Shown here in pieces: positions 1 through 8,033 of a DNA stretch of 64,000 nucleotides; the first letter of the stretch is position 1, and every line of letters starts with the position of its first letter. Both the position numbers and the translations under genes were made by a program. This stretch comes from Streptomyces sp. 2114.4. Its GTDB lineage: Bacteria; Actinomycetota; Actinomycetes; Streptomycetales; Streptomycetaceae. The notes below the pieces were generated by a model, which was not told the origin of the DNA, did not search any database, and saw nothing but the letters and a program-made list of their open reading frames with translations. The DNA lies in the NCBI RefSeq assembly GCF_900187385.1, contig NZ_FYEY01000001.1, forward strand, positions 5,146,001-5,210,000, written 5' to 3'.

Positions 1-685
1 CCGCGAGCATCGCCAGCCAGGAGACCCGGCGGACGTTGTCGTACGTCTGGAGTTCGCCGGTCTCGAAGATGACCTTGAGGTGCGCTGCCGTCCCGTCGGG
101 GCGGGCGCACGCCTCCTTGACGGCCTTGATCTCCTCGAAGACGTCCATGTAGCGGCCGGAGAGGAAGGCGCCCCGGTCGATCACCATGTCGATCTCGTCG
201 GCGCCGGCCGCGACCGCGTCCCGGGTGTCGGCGAGCTTGACCGGCAGCGCGGCGCGGCCGGCCGGGAAGGCGGTGGCGACGGACGCCACGTGAACGTCGG
301 GGCCGCCGGCCTGGGCGAGCGCTTCCTTGGCCGTGGCGACCATGTCCGGGTAGACGCAGATCGCCGCGACCTTGGGGCTGGTGCGGTCGGTGGGGTCCGG
401 GTGGACGCCCTTGGCGCACAGCGCCCGGACCTTGCCCGGGGTGTCCGCGCCTTCGAGAGTCGTCAGGTCGATCATCGAGATGGCGAGATCGATGGCGTAC
501 GCCTTCGCCGTCGTCTTGATCGAGCGGGTGCCGAGGCCGGCGGCGCGGGCTTCGAGGCCGACCGCGTCGACGCCGGGGAGGCCGTGGAGGAAGCGGCGCA
601 GCGCACCGTCGTCGGCGGTCACGTCCGCCATTGACGCCAGACGCCCCGCGGCTTCCTTGCCGTATGCGGGAACAGTGATGGGCAT
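1..685 (-). CDS. deoC: deoxyribose-phosphate aldolase DeoC (3' end cut by window edge)
   Basis: Class I aldolase that splits 2-deoxyribose-5-phosphate into glyceraldehyde-3-phosphate and acetaldehyde in deoxynucleoside catabolism. The visible part translates from MPITVPAYGKEAAG and contains DLTTLEG, AAICVYP, the DEIDMVID stretch (catalytic Asp region) and LKVIFETGEL, all typical of DeoC. The Schiff-base Lys (KTSTG region) lies beyond the window. ATG at 685 is chosen; an in-frame GTG two codons upstream (691) is possible. No clear Shine-Dalgarno is seen. A CTACGCGCGTAG palindrome lies 20 bp upstream and also precedes the nearby PNP gene, so the two are probably co-repressed. Confidence 0.95.
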   Translation of the reverse strand, partial: MPITVPAYGKEAAGRLASMADVTADDGALRRFLHGLPGVDAVGLEARAAGLGTRSIKTTAKAYAIDLAISMIDLTTLEGADTPGKVRALCAKGVHPDPTDRTSPKVAAICVYPDMVATAKEALAQAGGPDVHVASVATAFPAGRAALPVKLADTRDAVAAGADEIDMVIDRGAFLSGRYMDVFEEIKAVKEACARPDGTAAHLKVIFETGELQTYDNVRRVSWLAMLA

Positions 686-704
686 GGTCACGAGGTGAGC
701 ATAT

Positions 705-716
705 CTACGCGCGTAG
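705..716. promoter_or_regulatory. palindromic operator CTACGCGCGTAG upstream of deoC
   Basis: Perfect 12-bp palindrome about 20 bp upstream of the deoC start, touching a minus-strand TAGATA that could be the -10 element. The identical 12-mer occurs at 4504-4515 in front of the PNP gene. The shared site next to two nucleoside-catabolic genes suggests one local repressor; its identity cannot be read from the sequence. Confidence 0.7.
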
Positions 717-909
717 CGCCATGTCATCCCCTTCGGCTGTCCGAATCCGGCCGGGCGGGGCCGGGGAGAGCGGCAGCCGGCGGCGCCGCATGCCAGGTCA
801 CCGGCGCCGGACGCGGCCGTACCCGGGGCCCGGGGCGCTCCCCGGCATGCGCGCGAATGATGCCGTAACGCAATGTCCGGCATCCGGACGGTCAGGCAGA
901 ATCGGCGGC

Positions 910-1542
910 ATGACGAGCCAGGACCGGTCCTCCCCGCCCCAGCAGCAGTACGCGGAGCGCAGCTACCGCTCGCCCGCGGCCCTCGTGGGCGGCGTATTCC
1001 TCCTCCTGCTCGGCGGCTGGCTCGGCGGCGACGCGCTGCTGCGGGGCGCCGCGCACACCAAGCTCATGGCGGTCTTCGCGCTGCTCCTCGGCGTGCCGCT
1101 GGTGGTCGCCTACACCCTGCGGCCGCTGGTGCGGGCGGGCGAGGACCGGCTGACGGTGCGCAATCCGTTCCGTACGGTCACGCTGCCGTGGGGCTCGGTG
1201 GAGACGCTGCGCGCGGCGTTCTCGACCGAGGCGGTCAGCAGCTCCGGCACGACGTACCAGCTGTGGGCGATCCCGGTCTCGCTGCGGCAGCGGAAGAAGG
1301 CCGGCCGGCAGGCGCGGCGGGGCGCCACGCCCGGCCCCAGGTTCGGAGCGTGGGGGGCCGGCGACGACGGCCCGGTGCCACTCGCCATGGCCGACCAGGC
1401 ACTCGCGGAGCTGCGTGAGGTTCAGGAGCGCGCTGCGGGCCGCGAGAGCGCCCAGGGCGAGCCGGTGGTGCGCTGGGCGTACGCGGTCATCGCGCCGATC
1501 GTGGTGGGCGCGGCCGGGCTGGCCGTGATGGTGGCGCTGTAG
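910..1542 (+). CDS. membrane protein with bacterial PH-like domain
   Basis: 210-residue protein starting MTSQDRSSPPQQQY. Two hydrophobic segments near residues 20-65 (AALVGGVFLLLLGGWLGG and LMAVFALLLGVPLVVAYTL) precede a beta-rich stretch (EDRLTVRNPFRTVTLPWGSVETLRA) of the kind annotated as bacterial PH domain in actinobacterial membrane proteins. A third hydrophobic segment ends the protein. The open frame extends upstream to 721, but that part reads as non-coding, so ATG 910 is preferred. It is convergent with the sugar mutase. Function unknown; the domain call rests on pattern similarity only. Confidence 0.8.
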   Translation: MTSQDRSSPPQQQYAERSYRSPAALVGGVFLLLLGGWLGGDALLRGAAHTKLMAVFALLLGVPLVVAYTLRPLVRAGEDRLTVRNPFRTVTLPWGSVETLRAAFSTEAVSSSGTTYQLWAIPVSLRQRKKAGRQARRGATPGPRFGAWGAGDDGPVPLAMADQALAELREVQERAAGRESAQGEPVVRWAYAVIAPIVVGAAGLAVMVAL

Positions 1543-1584
1543 CGACGGCGCGCCGTCGCCCCGCCCCTCGGCAAACCCCTGAGA

Positions 1585-1650
1585 AAACCCCGGGGGCCCC
1601 GGAAACCCGGGGGCCCCCGGAAAACCCGGAAGGCCCCCCGGAAAACCCCT
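1585..1650. repeat. degenerate G/C-and-A repeats with palindrome between convergent genes
   Basis: Four imperfect copies of a roughly 20-bp unit of the form GGAAAACCC plus a C/G run, including a 14-bp perfect palindrome CCGGGGGCCCCCGG at 1607-1620. It sits between the convergent PH-domain gene and sugar mutase gene and ends next to the mutase stop codon. It is likely a bidirectional terminator or slippage-prone spacer. Confidence 0.5.
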
Positions 1651-3344
1651 TAGATTCCGGCCGCCGCCGCCATGTCCCGCTTCAGGGACGCCAGCGCCGC
1701 GGCGGCCTTCGTCCGGGCCTCGGGCAGCGCCTCGGGGGAGGCCACCGGCACCACGACCTCCAGATAGCACTTGAGCTTGGGCTCGGTGCCGCTGGGACGG
1801 ACCACCACGCGGGCGCCCTCGATACCGGCCTCCGGTGAGCCGGACAGGTAGTAGCGCAGACCGTCCGTCGGCGGCAGCGTCTCCGTACCCCGGTTGAGGT
1901 CGTCGGCCCGGGTCACGGCCAGGCCCGCGAGTGCGGCCGGCGGCTGCTCGCGCAGCGTGCGCATGGCACCGGCGATCAGCGACAGGTCCTCGACGCGGAC
2001 CGAGAGCTGATCGGTGGCGTGCAGCCCGAATTCCAGCGCCAGGTCGTCGAGCAGGTCGGTGAGGGTGCGCCCGGTCTGCTTGAGTTCCGCGGCCAGCTCG
2101 GTGATCAGCAGCGCGGCGGTGATGCCGTCCTTGTCGCGCACGCCCTCCGGGTCGACGCAGTAGCCAAGGGCCTCCTCGAAGGCGTACCGCAGGCCGTCCA
2201 CCCGCGCCAGCCACTTGAAGCCGGTCAGCGTCTCCTCGTACGGGAGCGACGAGGCGGCCGCGATACGGGACATCAGCTGCGAGGAGACGATGGTCGTCGC
2301 GAAGGTGCCGGACGCGCGCTTGCTCACCAGATGGGCGGCGAGCAGCGCACCGACCTCGTCGCCGCGCAGCATCCGCCAGCCGTCCGAGGCAGCGGGGTCG
2401 GGGACGGCGACGGCGCAGCGGTCCGCGTCGGGGTCGTTGGCGATCACGATGTCGGCGTCCGCGGCCCGGTCGCGGGCGGTGGCGAACGCGAGGTCCATCG
2501 CGCCCGGCTCCTCCGGGTTGGGGAAGGCGACGGTCGGGAAGTCCGGGTCCGGCTCGGCCTGTTCCGCGACGACCACCGGGGCCGGGAAGCCGGCGCGGGC
2601 GAAGGCGGCGACGAGGGTGTCCCGGCCGACGCCGTGCATCGGGGTGTAGACGACCTTGGTGTCCCGGGGGGAGCCGGGCGTCAGCACCGCGTCCGTACGC
2701 GCCAGATAGGCGTTCAGGACCGCCTCGTCGAGGGTTTCCCAGCCGGCCTCGGGGCGCGGCACGCCGGCCAGCGGGCCGACCGCGGCGATCCGGTCGGCGA
2801 TCGCGCCGTCCGCGGGCGGCACGATCTGTGAACCGTCGCCCAGGTAGACCTTGTAGCCGTTGTCGCGCGGCGGGTTGTGGCTGGCGGTGACCTCGACACC
2901 CGCGACCGCGCCCAGGTGCCTTATCGCGAAGGCCAGGACCGGGGTGGGCAGCGGGCGCGGCAGCACCGCGGCGCGCAGGCCCGCGCCGACCATCACGGCC
3001 GCCGTGTCGCGGGCGAAGTCGGCACTCTTGTGGCGGGCGTCGTAGCCGATCACGACCAGCCCGGCGCCGTCGCCCTGCGCCTTGAGGTACGCGGCGAGAC
3101 CGGCCGCCGCCCGGATGACCACGGAGCGGTTCATCCGCATCGGGCCCGCGCCCAGCTCCCCGCGCAGCCCGGCGGTGCCGAACTGGAGGGTGCCGGCGAA
3201 CCGCGCGGCCAGCTCGGCCGCGATCAGGTCGTCGCCGGCGGCGGCCTCGATGAGCTTGGACAGCTCCTCGCGGGTCTCCGGGTCGGGGTCCTCGGCCAGC
3301 CATGCCTGGGCCCGGTTGATCAGCTCCGCGGGATCGGTAGCCAC
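1650..3344 (-). CDS. alpha-D-phosphohexomutase family protein (phosphoglucomutase/phosphopentomutase type)
   Basis: 564 residues from GTG 3344, which has a good AGGAG 9 bp upstream; the longer open frame to 3599 is low-complexity and rejected. All four hallmark loops are present: phosphoserine loop TASHNPP (Ser155), metal loop DPDADR (304-309), sugar loop GDEVGALL and phosphate loop RPSGTEPKLK near the C-terminus. The family interconverts sugar 1- and 5/6-phosphates. Placement between deoC and PNP suggests it handles ribose- or deoxyribose-1-phosphate released by nucleoside phosphorolysis (phosphopentomutase activity). That is inferred from context; hexose phosphate isomerisation is equally compatible with the motifs. 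Confidence 0.93.
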   Translation of the reverse strand: MATDPAELINRAQAWLAEDPDPETREELSKLIEAAAGDDLIAAELAARFAGTLQFGTAGLRGELGAGPMRMNRSVVIRAAAGLAAYLKAQGDGAGLVVIGYDARHKSADFARDTAAVMVGAGLRAAVLPRPLPTPVLAFAIRHLGAVAGVEVTASHNPPRDNGYKVYLGDGSQIVPPADGAIADRIAAVGPLAGVPRPEAGWETLDEAVLNAYLARTDAVLTPGSPRDTKVVYTPMHGVGRDTLVAAFARAGFPAPVVVAEQAEPDPDFPTVAFPNPEEPGAMDLAFATARDRAADADIVIANDPDADRCAVAVPDPAASDGWRMLRGDEVGALLAAHLVSKRASGTFATTIVSSQLMSRIAAASSLPYEETLTGFKWLARVDGLRYAFEEALGYCVDPEGVRDKDGITAALLITELAAELKQTGRTLTDLLDDLALEFGLHATDQLSVRVEDLSLIAGAMRTLREQPPAALAGLAVTRADDLNRGTETLPPTDGLRYYLSGSPEAGIEGARVVVRPSGTEPKLKCYLEVVVPVASPEALPEARTKAAAALASLKRDMAAAAGI

Positions 3345-3656
3345 GTGATGCTCCTGACGGTGAATACGGGTGGGGGCGCGCTGGGGGCAGCTGCCGGGGG
3401 AGGACCCCGCCCGGCTCGTCACGCATACCCGCCCAGCGCGGGAGGTGAGCCGCAGAACCGGCCAATGCCGCTGGATGGCAGCGTGCGGGGGACGGCGGCG
3501 TGCGGGGGACGGCGGCGCCGCACGGAGGGCGGGCCGGCCGGCGGCCGGGCGCCGGTGCGGTGGTGCCGGCGGCGGGGCGGCCCGGCGGGTGTCGCGCACC
3601 CGCCGTGGCCGTCGCCCGTCATCGCCCTGGGGCCGGCGCCGGAGCGCCTGGGCGCC
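3345..3656. other. 312-bp intergenic spacer with tandem 17-bp duplication
   Basis: Between the sugar mutase start and the PNP stop. It holds the mutase Shine-Dalgarno and a perfect tandem duplication of TGCGGGGGACGGCGGCG at 3484-3500 and 3501-3517, followed by very G/C-rich sequence. Nothing coding was recognised on either strand. Confidence 0.6.
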
Positions 3657-4478
3657 TCAGAGCTTGCCGAGCACCTGGGCGAGCAGGCTGCCCATCCGGG
3701 TCGCGGAGTCGCGGCCGGCCTGCAGCACCTCTTCGTGGTTGAGCGGTTCGCCCGTCATGCCGGCGGCGAGGTTCGTCACCAGCGACAGCCCGAGCACCTC
3801 GGCGCCGGCCTCGCGCGCCGCGATGGCCTCCAGGACCGTGGACATCCCGACCAGGTCGGCGCCCAGCGTCCGGATCATCTTGATCTCGGCCGGGGTCTCG
3901 TAGTGCGGGCCGGGGAACTGGGCGTAGACGCCCTCCTCCAGGCTCGGGTCGACCTCCTTGCACAGCGCGCGCAGCCGCGGCGAGTACAGGTCCGTCAGGT
4001 CGACGAAGTTCGCGCCGGCGATCGGGGAGGTGGCGGTCAGGTTGAGGTGGTCGCTGATGAGGACCGGCTGGCCGGGGCGCATGCCGTCGCGCAGACCGCC
4101 GCACCCGTTGGTGAGCACGATGGTCTTGCAGCCGGCCGCGGCGGCGGTACGGACGCCGTGCGCGACCGAGGCGACGCCACGGCCCTCGTAGTAGTGCGTA
4201 CGGCCCAGGAAGACCAGCGCCCGCTTGTCGCCGATCCGGTAGGAGCGGATCTTGCCGCCGTGTCCGGCGACCGCCGGGGCGGGGAAGCCGGGCAGCTCGG
4301 TGACGGGGAATTCGTGCTCGGGCGCGCCCAGGGCCTCGGCGGCCGGCGCCCAGCCGGAGCCCATCACCAGGGCGACGTCATGGGTCTCGGCGCCGGTCAG
4401 CTGGCGCAGGCGGGCGGCGGCGTCGGCGGCGGCGCCCTGCGGGTCACGGGCGATGTCCGGGGTAACAGTTGCGTTCAC
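3657..4478 (-). CDS. purine nucleoside phosphorylase, trimeric type
   Basis: Phosphorolyses inosine/guanosine and their deoxy forms to base plus (deoxy)ribose-1-phosphate. From GTG 4478 it is 273 residues, the usual size for the trimeric PNP family. Motifs include GSGWAPAAEAL (phosphate loop), GRTHYYEG, TNGCGGL, PGPHYETPAEI, GMSTVLEA and SLVTNLAAG; the Asn of the last is the 6-oxopurine-binding residue in the family. The open frame runs to 4529, but that extension would encode the operator palindrome. A TACCCT hexamer 8 bp before the GTG could be the -10 of a leaderless promoter, and the CTACGCGCGTAG palindrome overlaps the matching -35 position. Confidence 0.94.
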   Translation of the reverse strand: MNATVTPDIARDPQGAAADAAARLRQLTGAETHDVALVMGSGWAPAAEALGAPEHEFPVTELPGFPAPAVAGHGGKIRSYRIGDKRALVFLGRTHYYEGRGVASVAHGVRTAAAAGCKTIVLTNGCGGLRDGMRPGQPVLISDHLNLTATSPIAGANFVDLTDLYSPRLRALCKEVDPSLEEGVYAQFPGPHYETPAEIKMIRTLGADLVGMSTVLEAIAAREAGAEVLGLSLVTNLAAGMTGEPLNHEEVLQAGRDSATRMGSLLAQVLGKL

Positions 4479-4503
4479 GCGGACGAGGGTAGCCGGTATT
4501 CCC

Positions 4504-4515
4504 CTACGCGCGTAG
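4504..4515. promoter_or_regulatory. palindromic operator CTACGCGCGTAG upstream of PNP gene
   Basis: Identical 12-bp palindrome to the one before deoC. Here it lies where the -35 element of a TACCCT (-10, minus strand, 4487-4492) promoter would be, consistent with a repressor site. Confidence 0.7.
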
Positions 4516-4646
4516 ATGTCGCTGCTCACGGTCCTGAGATCGTCGTCTTGTGGGTTTTGCCGAACATGTCGTCCCGGGCGCGTCGCGGCACCCGTACGGC
4601 GGTGCGTGCGGGGCGCGCCCGGTGGTGCGCCCGGCGCGGCCGCCCG

Positions 4647-5084
4647 TCAGCAGGGCCGCTTGCGCAGCTCCATCACATAGTCGTGCGGCGCGCCCGCCGA
4701 CTCCGCGGCGTCCGCGATCTCGCCCAGGTAGCGGGCGGACGGCAGACCGCCCTCATAGCCGTTGAGGACGTAGATCCACGCCGTCTCGTCGCCGTCGAGG
4801 GTGTGCACCCGCACCCGCATCCGGCGGTAGATGTCCATGCCCACGCCCTCCCAGCGGTCCATGGACTCCTCGTCCATGGGCGCGATGTCGTAGAGCGCGA
4901 CGAAGAGCTGGGAGCCGGGGGATTCGACGACCGTCGCCAGCGCGCCCTCCCAGCCCATCTGCTCGCCGCCGAAGGTGAGCCGCCAGCCGTCCAGCCAGCC
5001 GGTGCCGCGCAGCGGCGAGTGCGGTGCGCGGCGGGACATCAGCCGCGCGTCGAGGTTGCCGGCGTACGCGGCGTAGAGCGACAT
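4647..5084 (-). CDS. gamma-glutamylcyclotransferase-like (AIG2/GGCT fold) protein
   Basis: 145-residue protein from ATG 5084 (MSLYAAYAGNLDARLMSRRAPHSPL). The YAAYAGNLD start corresponds to the YGSN substrate loop of the GGCT/AIG2 fold. It also has a GTGWLDGWRLTFGG segment and an ALYDIAPMDEESMDRWEGV segment holding the acidic residues expected for the catalytic Glu. Family members release 5-oxoproline from gamma-glutamyl amines; the real substrate here is unknown. The longer open frame to 5225 is Arg/Pro-rich and would overlap the divergent LpdA-like gene's promoter, so it is rejected. Confidence 0.85.
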   Translation of the reverse strand: MSLYAAYAGNLDARLMSRRAPHSPLRGTGWLDGWRLTFGGEQMGWEGALATVVESPGSQLFVALYDIAPMDEESMDRWEGVGMDIYRRMRVRVHTLDGDETAWIYVLNGYEGGLPSARYLGEIADAAESAGAPHDYVMELRKRPC

Positions 5085-5224
5085 GGTTCCGAGGGTACGG
5101 GAGGTTGACCGTCGGGCCCGTGGTACCGGAGGTTCGCACAAGAGGCCTGGCCGGGCGCGCCCCGGCCGCCCCCGGGGACGGCAGCCCGCCCCCGGGGGAG
5201 AGCGGCGCACGGGTGTGCGGGACA

Positions 5225-6670
5225 ATGGAGTACGTGACTCGGATCGTGATCATCGGTGGCGGACCCGGCGGATACGAAGCGGCCCTGGTGGCCGCCTCTC
5301 TCGGCGCGGAGGTGACCGTCGTCGACTGCGACGGTCTGGGCGGGGCGTCGGTGCTGACCGACTGCGTGCCGTCGAAGACTCTTATCGCCACGGCCGAGGT
5401 GATGACCACCTTCGATTCGTCGTACGAAGAGCTCGGCATCATCGTCGAGGACGACACCCCGTACCAGGACCGGCCCGCCCGGGTCGTCGGCGTCGACCTC
5501 GGCAAGGTCAACCGACGGGTCAAGCGCCTCGCGCTCGCCCAGTCGCACGACATCACCGCCTCCGTCACCCGCGCCGGCGGCCGGGTCATGCGCGGCCGCG
5601 GCCGGCTGGAGCCGGGCCAGGCGCCGGACGGCTCCCGCAAGGTGACGGTCACCGCCGCCGACGGCACGACCGAGGGCCTGATCGCGGACGCGGTGCTGAT
5701 CGCCACCGGCGCGCACCCCCGCGAGATCCCCGACGCGCTCCCCGACGGCGAGCGGATCCTGAACTGGACGCAGGTCTACGACCTCGACGAGCTGCCCGAA
5801 GAGCTGATCGTGGTCGGTTCCGGTGTCACCGGTGCCGAGTTCGCCGGCGCCTACCAGGCGCTCGGCTCCCGCGTCACCCTCGTCTCCTCCCGTGACCGCG
5901 TGCTGCCGGGCGAGGACCCGGACGCGGCCGCCGTCCTGGAGGACGTCTTCCGCCGCCGCGGCATGAACGTCATGTCGCGCTCGCGCGCCCAGTCCGCCAA
6001 ACGGGTCGGGGACCGCGTCGAGGTCACCCTGTCCGACGGCCGCACGATCTCCGGTACGCACTGCCTGATGGCGGTCGGCTCCATCCCCAACACCGAGGGC
6101 ATCGGGCTGGAAGCGGCCGGCGTCAAGCTCAAGGAGTCCGGCCACGTCTGGACCGACAAGGTCTCCCGCACCACCGCCCCGGGGGTGTACGCGGCGGGTG
6201 ACTGCACCGGCATCTTCGCGCTGGCGTCGGTCGCCGCGATGCAGGGCCGGATCGCGATGTACCACTTCCTCGGTGACGCGGTCACGCCGCTGAACCTCAA
6301 GACCGTCTCCGCGAACGTCTTCACCGACCCGGAGATCGCCACCGTCGGCTACTCCCAGGCCGACGTCGACAGTGGCAAGATCGACGCCCGGGTCGTGAAG
6401 CTCCCGCTGCTGCGCAACCCGCGCGCCAAGATGCAGGGCATCCGCGACGGCTTCGTGAAGCTTTTCTGCCGCCCCGGCACCGGCATCGTCGTCGGTGGTG
6501 TGGTCGTCTCCCCGCGCGCCAGTGAGCTGATCCACCCCATCTCGATCGCGGTCGACAACAATCTGACCGTCGAGCAGATCGCCAACACGTTCACGGTCTA
6601 CCCCTCGCTGTCCGGTTCGCTCGCCGAGGTCGCCCGTCAGCTGCACATCCGCAAGGCGGCCGGCGAGTAG
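5225..6670 (+). CDS. lpdA: LpdA-like NAD(P)H quinone reductase / flavoprotein disulfide reductase family
   Basis: 481 residues (MEYVTRIVIIGGGPGGYEAALVA), with a near collinear match in memory to Mycobacterium tuberculosis LpdA (Rv3303c). It has an FAD-binding GGGPGG, NAD-binding VVGSGVTGAEFAGAY, a second FAD motif GVYAAGDCTG and a dimerisation domain ending near YPSLSGSLAE. The family redox disulfide is absent: only Cys47 of the CxxxxC pair remains (GGASVLTDCVPSK, Ser42 replacing the first Cys). This is the LpdA state, linked to quinone reduction rather than dihydrolipoamide oxidation. Start could also be GTG 5234. Confidence 0.92.
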   Translation: MEYVTRIVIIGGGPGGYEAALVAASLGAEVTVVDCDGLGGASVLTDCVPSKTLIATAEVMTTFDSSYEELGIIVEDDTPYQDRPARVVGVDLGKVNRRVKRLALAQSHDITASVTRAGGRVMRGRGRLEPGQAPDGSRKVTVTAADGTTEGLIADAVLIATGAHPREIPDALPDGERILNWTQVYDLDELPEELIVVGSGVTGAEFAGAYQALGSRVTLVSSRDRVLPGEDPDAAAVLEDVFRRRGMNVMSRSRAQSAKRVGDRVEVTLSDGRTISGTHCLMAVGSIPNTEGIGLEAAGVKLKESGHVWTDKVSRTTAPGVYAAGDCTGIFALASVAAMQGRIAMYHFLGDAVTPLNLKTVSANVFTDPEIATVGYSQADVDSGKIDARVVKLPLLRNPRAKMQGIRDGFVKLFCRPGTGIVVGGVVVSPRASELIHPISIAVDNNLTVEQIANTFTVYPSLSGSLAEVARQLHIRKAAGE

Positions 6671-6982
6671 ACCGGCAAGGGGGCGATCGGGGTGATAAAC
6701 GGACGGCGGCGGTCGGGCGATTGAAATGTTTGTGCCACCGCTGAGCACTGCGGATGAAACGTCCCTGCGTCGGCCGGGGACCGCTCCGGCCCGCCGGACC
6801 GGCGTCGCGGGGGCCCCGTACGGCGGCTGACCAGGCGACAAGCGGGTCGCGCCGCGCGGCCGTTCGGCATCCGCACGACATATGCACACCGCATACCACG
6901 TCACGCTCCGCGATGCGCAGAACTTCCGTTAATTGGTGCAACCTGCTGAAAACAGACGGTCGTTGGCGTTACTGTCAGTTTC
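6671..6982. promoter_or_regulatory. 312-bp intergenic region with candidate leaderless promoter for the DeoR-family gene
   Basis: No coding sequence recognised. The last 100 bp are clearly less GC-rich than the surroundings. TACTGT at 6970-6975 lies 7 bp before the GTG at 6983, the spacing expected of a leaderless transcript; the matching -35 (CTGAAA/TGAAAA around 6946-6952) is weak. Confidence 0.45.
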
Positions 6983-7969
6983 GTGTTCGCTGCAGAACGT
7001 CGCCAATTGATCCTTGAAATGGTGCGCGCCAATGGAGCCGTATCGCTCCGGGAGCTCGCCCGCGTCGTCCAGACCTCCGAAGTAACCGTACGGCGGGACG
7101 TGCGGGCGCTGGAGGCAGAAGGGCTGCTCGACCGCCGCCACGGCGGTGCGGTCCTGCCGGGAGGCTTTACTCGCGAATCCGGATTCCCACAGAAGTCCCA
7201 TCTAGCGACCGCGGAGAAGACGGCCATCGCCGATCTCGCGGCCGGCTTCGTCGAAGAGGGCGAGGCCATCGTCGTCGGCGCCGGAACGACCACCCAGGAG
7301 CTGGCCCGCCGGCTCGCCCGGGTTCCCGGTCTGACCGTCGTCACCAACTCGCTGCTGGTCGCCCAGGCGTTGGCCCATGCCAACCGCGTCGAGGTCGTGA
7401 TGACCGGCGGCACCCTGCGCGGCTCCAACTACGCGCTGGTCGGCAGCGGTGCCGAGCAGTCCCTCCAGGGCCTGCGGGTGTCCCGCGCCTTCCTGTCGGG
7501 CAGTGGCCTGACCGCCGAGCGCGGCCTGTCCACCTCCAACATGCTCTCCGCCAGCGTCGACCGGGCGCTGGTGCAGGCGGCGGGGGAGGTGGTGGTGCTC
7601 GCCGACCACACCAAGCTGGGGTCCGACACGATGTTCCAGACCGTGCCCACGGATGTGATCACGCGACTCGTCACGGACGAGCCGCCGGGCCACGACGACC
7701 GCGCCGCCACGGAGCTGCAGGCGCTGGCCGATCAGGGCGTGCAGATCGCCGTCGCCGGCGGTTCGGCCACGGGCCGCGGTCCGGGGCAGCCCGGGATGGA
7801 GGGGGGTGCCGGGGACCGCAGAGGCCCCCGGCGGGACGTCCCGCTGCCGGGCCAGCGGCGCAGCCATGCGCCGGGCGGCGGGGGCGGCGGAGCGCAGCTC
7901 CGCTCGGCCGCACCCCTGTCCGAGGCCTCGGGCGGCCGGGTCGCCGACCTCGCCCCGCGACGGCGCTGA
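6983..7969 (+). CDS. DeoR-family transcriptional regulator with extended C-terminal tail
   Basis: 328 residues from GTG 6983. The N-terminal DeoR winged helix is clear (RRQLILEMVRANGAVSLRELARVVQTSEVTVRRDV), followed by the DeoR C-terminal sensor: GTTTQELARRL, VVTNSL, TGGTLRGSNYALVG, KLGSDTMFQT. Sensor domains of this family bind phosphorylated sugars. The usual protein ends near residue 255; about 70 further residues here are Gly/Arg/Pro-rich and look non-globular. The neighbourhood (deoC, PNP, mutase about 2.5 kb away) makes it one candidate for binding the CTACGCGCGTAG sites, but no copy of that site lies in front of this gene. Confidence 0.9.
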   Translation: MFAAERRQLILEMVRANGAVSLRELARVVQTSEVTVRRDVRALEAEGLLDRRHGGAVLPGGFTRESGFPQKSHLATAEKTAIADLAAGFVEEGEAIVVGAGTTTQELARRLARVPGLTVVTNSLLVAQALAHANRVEVVMTGGTLRGSNYALVGSGAEQSLQGLRVSRAFLSGSGLTAERGLSTSNMLSASVDRALVQAAGEVVVLADHTKLGSDTMFQTVPTDVITRLVTDEPPGHDDRAATELQALADQGVQIAVAGGSATGRGPGQPGMEGGAGDRRGPRRDVPLPGQRRSHAPGGGGGGAQLRSAAPLSEASGGRVADLAPRRR

Positions 7970-7983
7970 CCCCAGGAGCCGGA

Positions 7984-8004
7984 GGCGCGCCGCCCGGGCG
8001 CGCC
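7984..8004. terminator. hairpin between convergent DeoR and TetR genes
   Basis: GGCGCGCC repeated in inverted form around a 5-nt GCCCG loop, placed between two convergent stop codons. Actinobacterial hairpins often lack a U-tract, so a terminator role is plausible. Confidence 0.45.
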
Positions 8005-8033
8005 GCCCCGGCTCGGGGCCGTCGTCACACCCC

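Noticed and set aside
892..5108. Very long open frames opposite the sugar mutase and PNP genes (e.g. 892-3465 minus, 2877-5108 plus)
   Set aside because: Arg/Gly/Ala-rich shadows of high-GC coding DNA with no domain or start signal; the opposite strand carries clear families.
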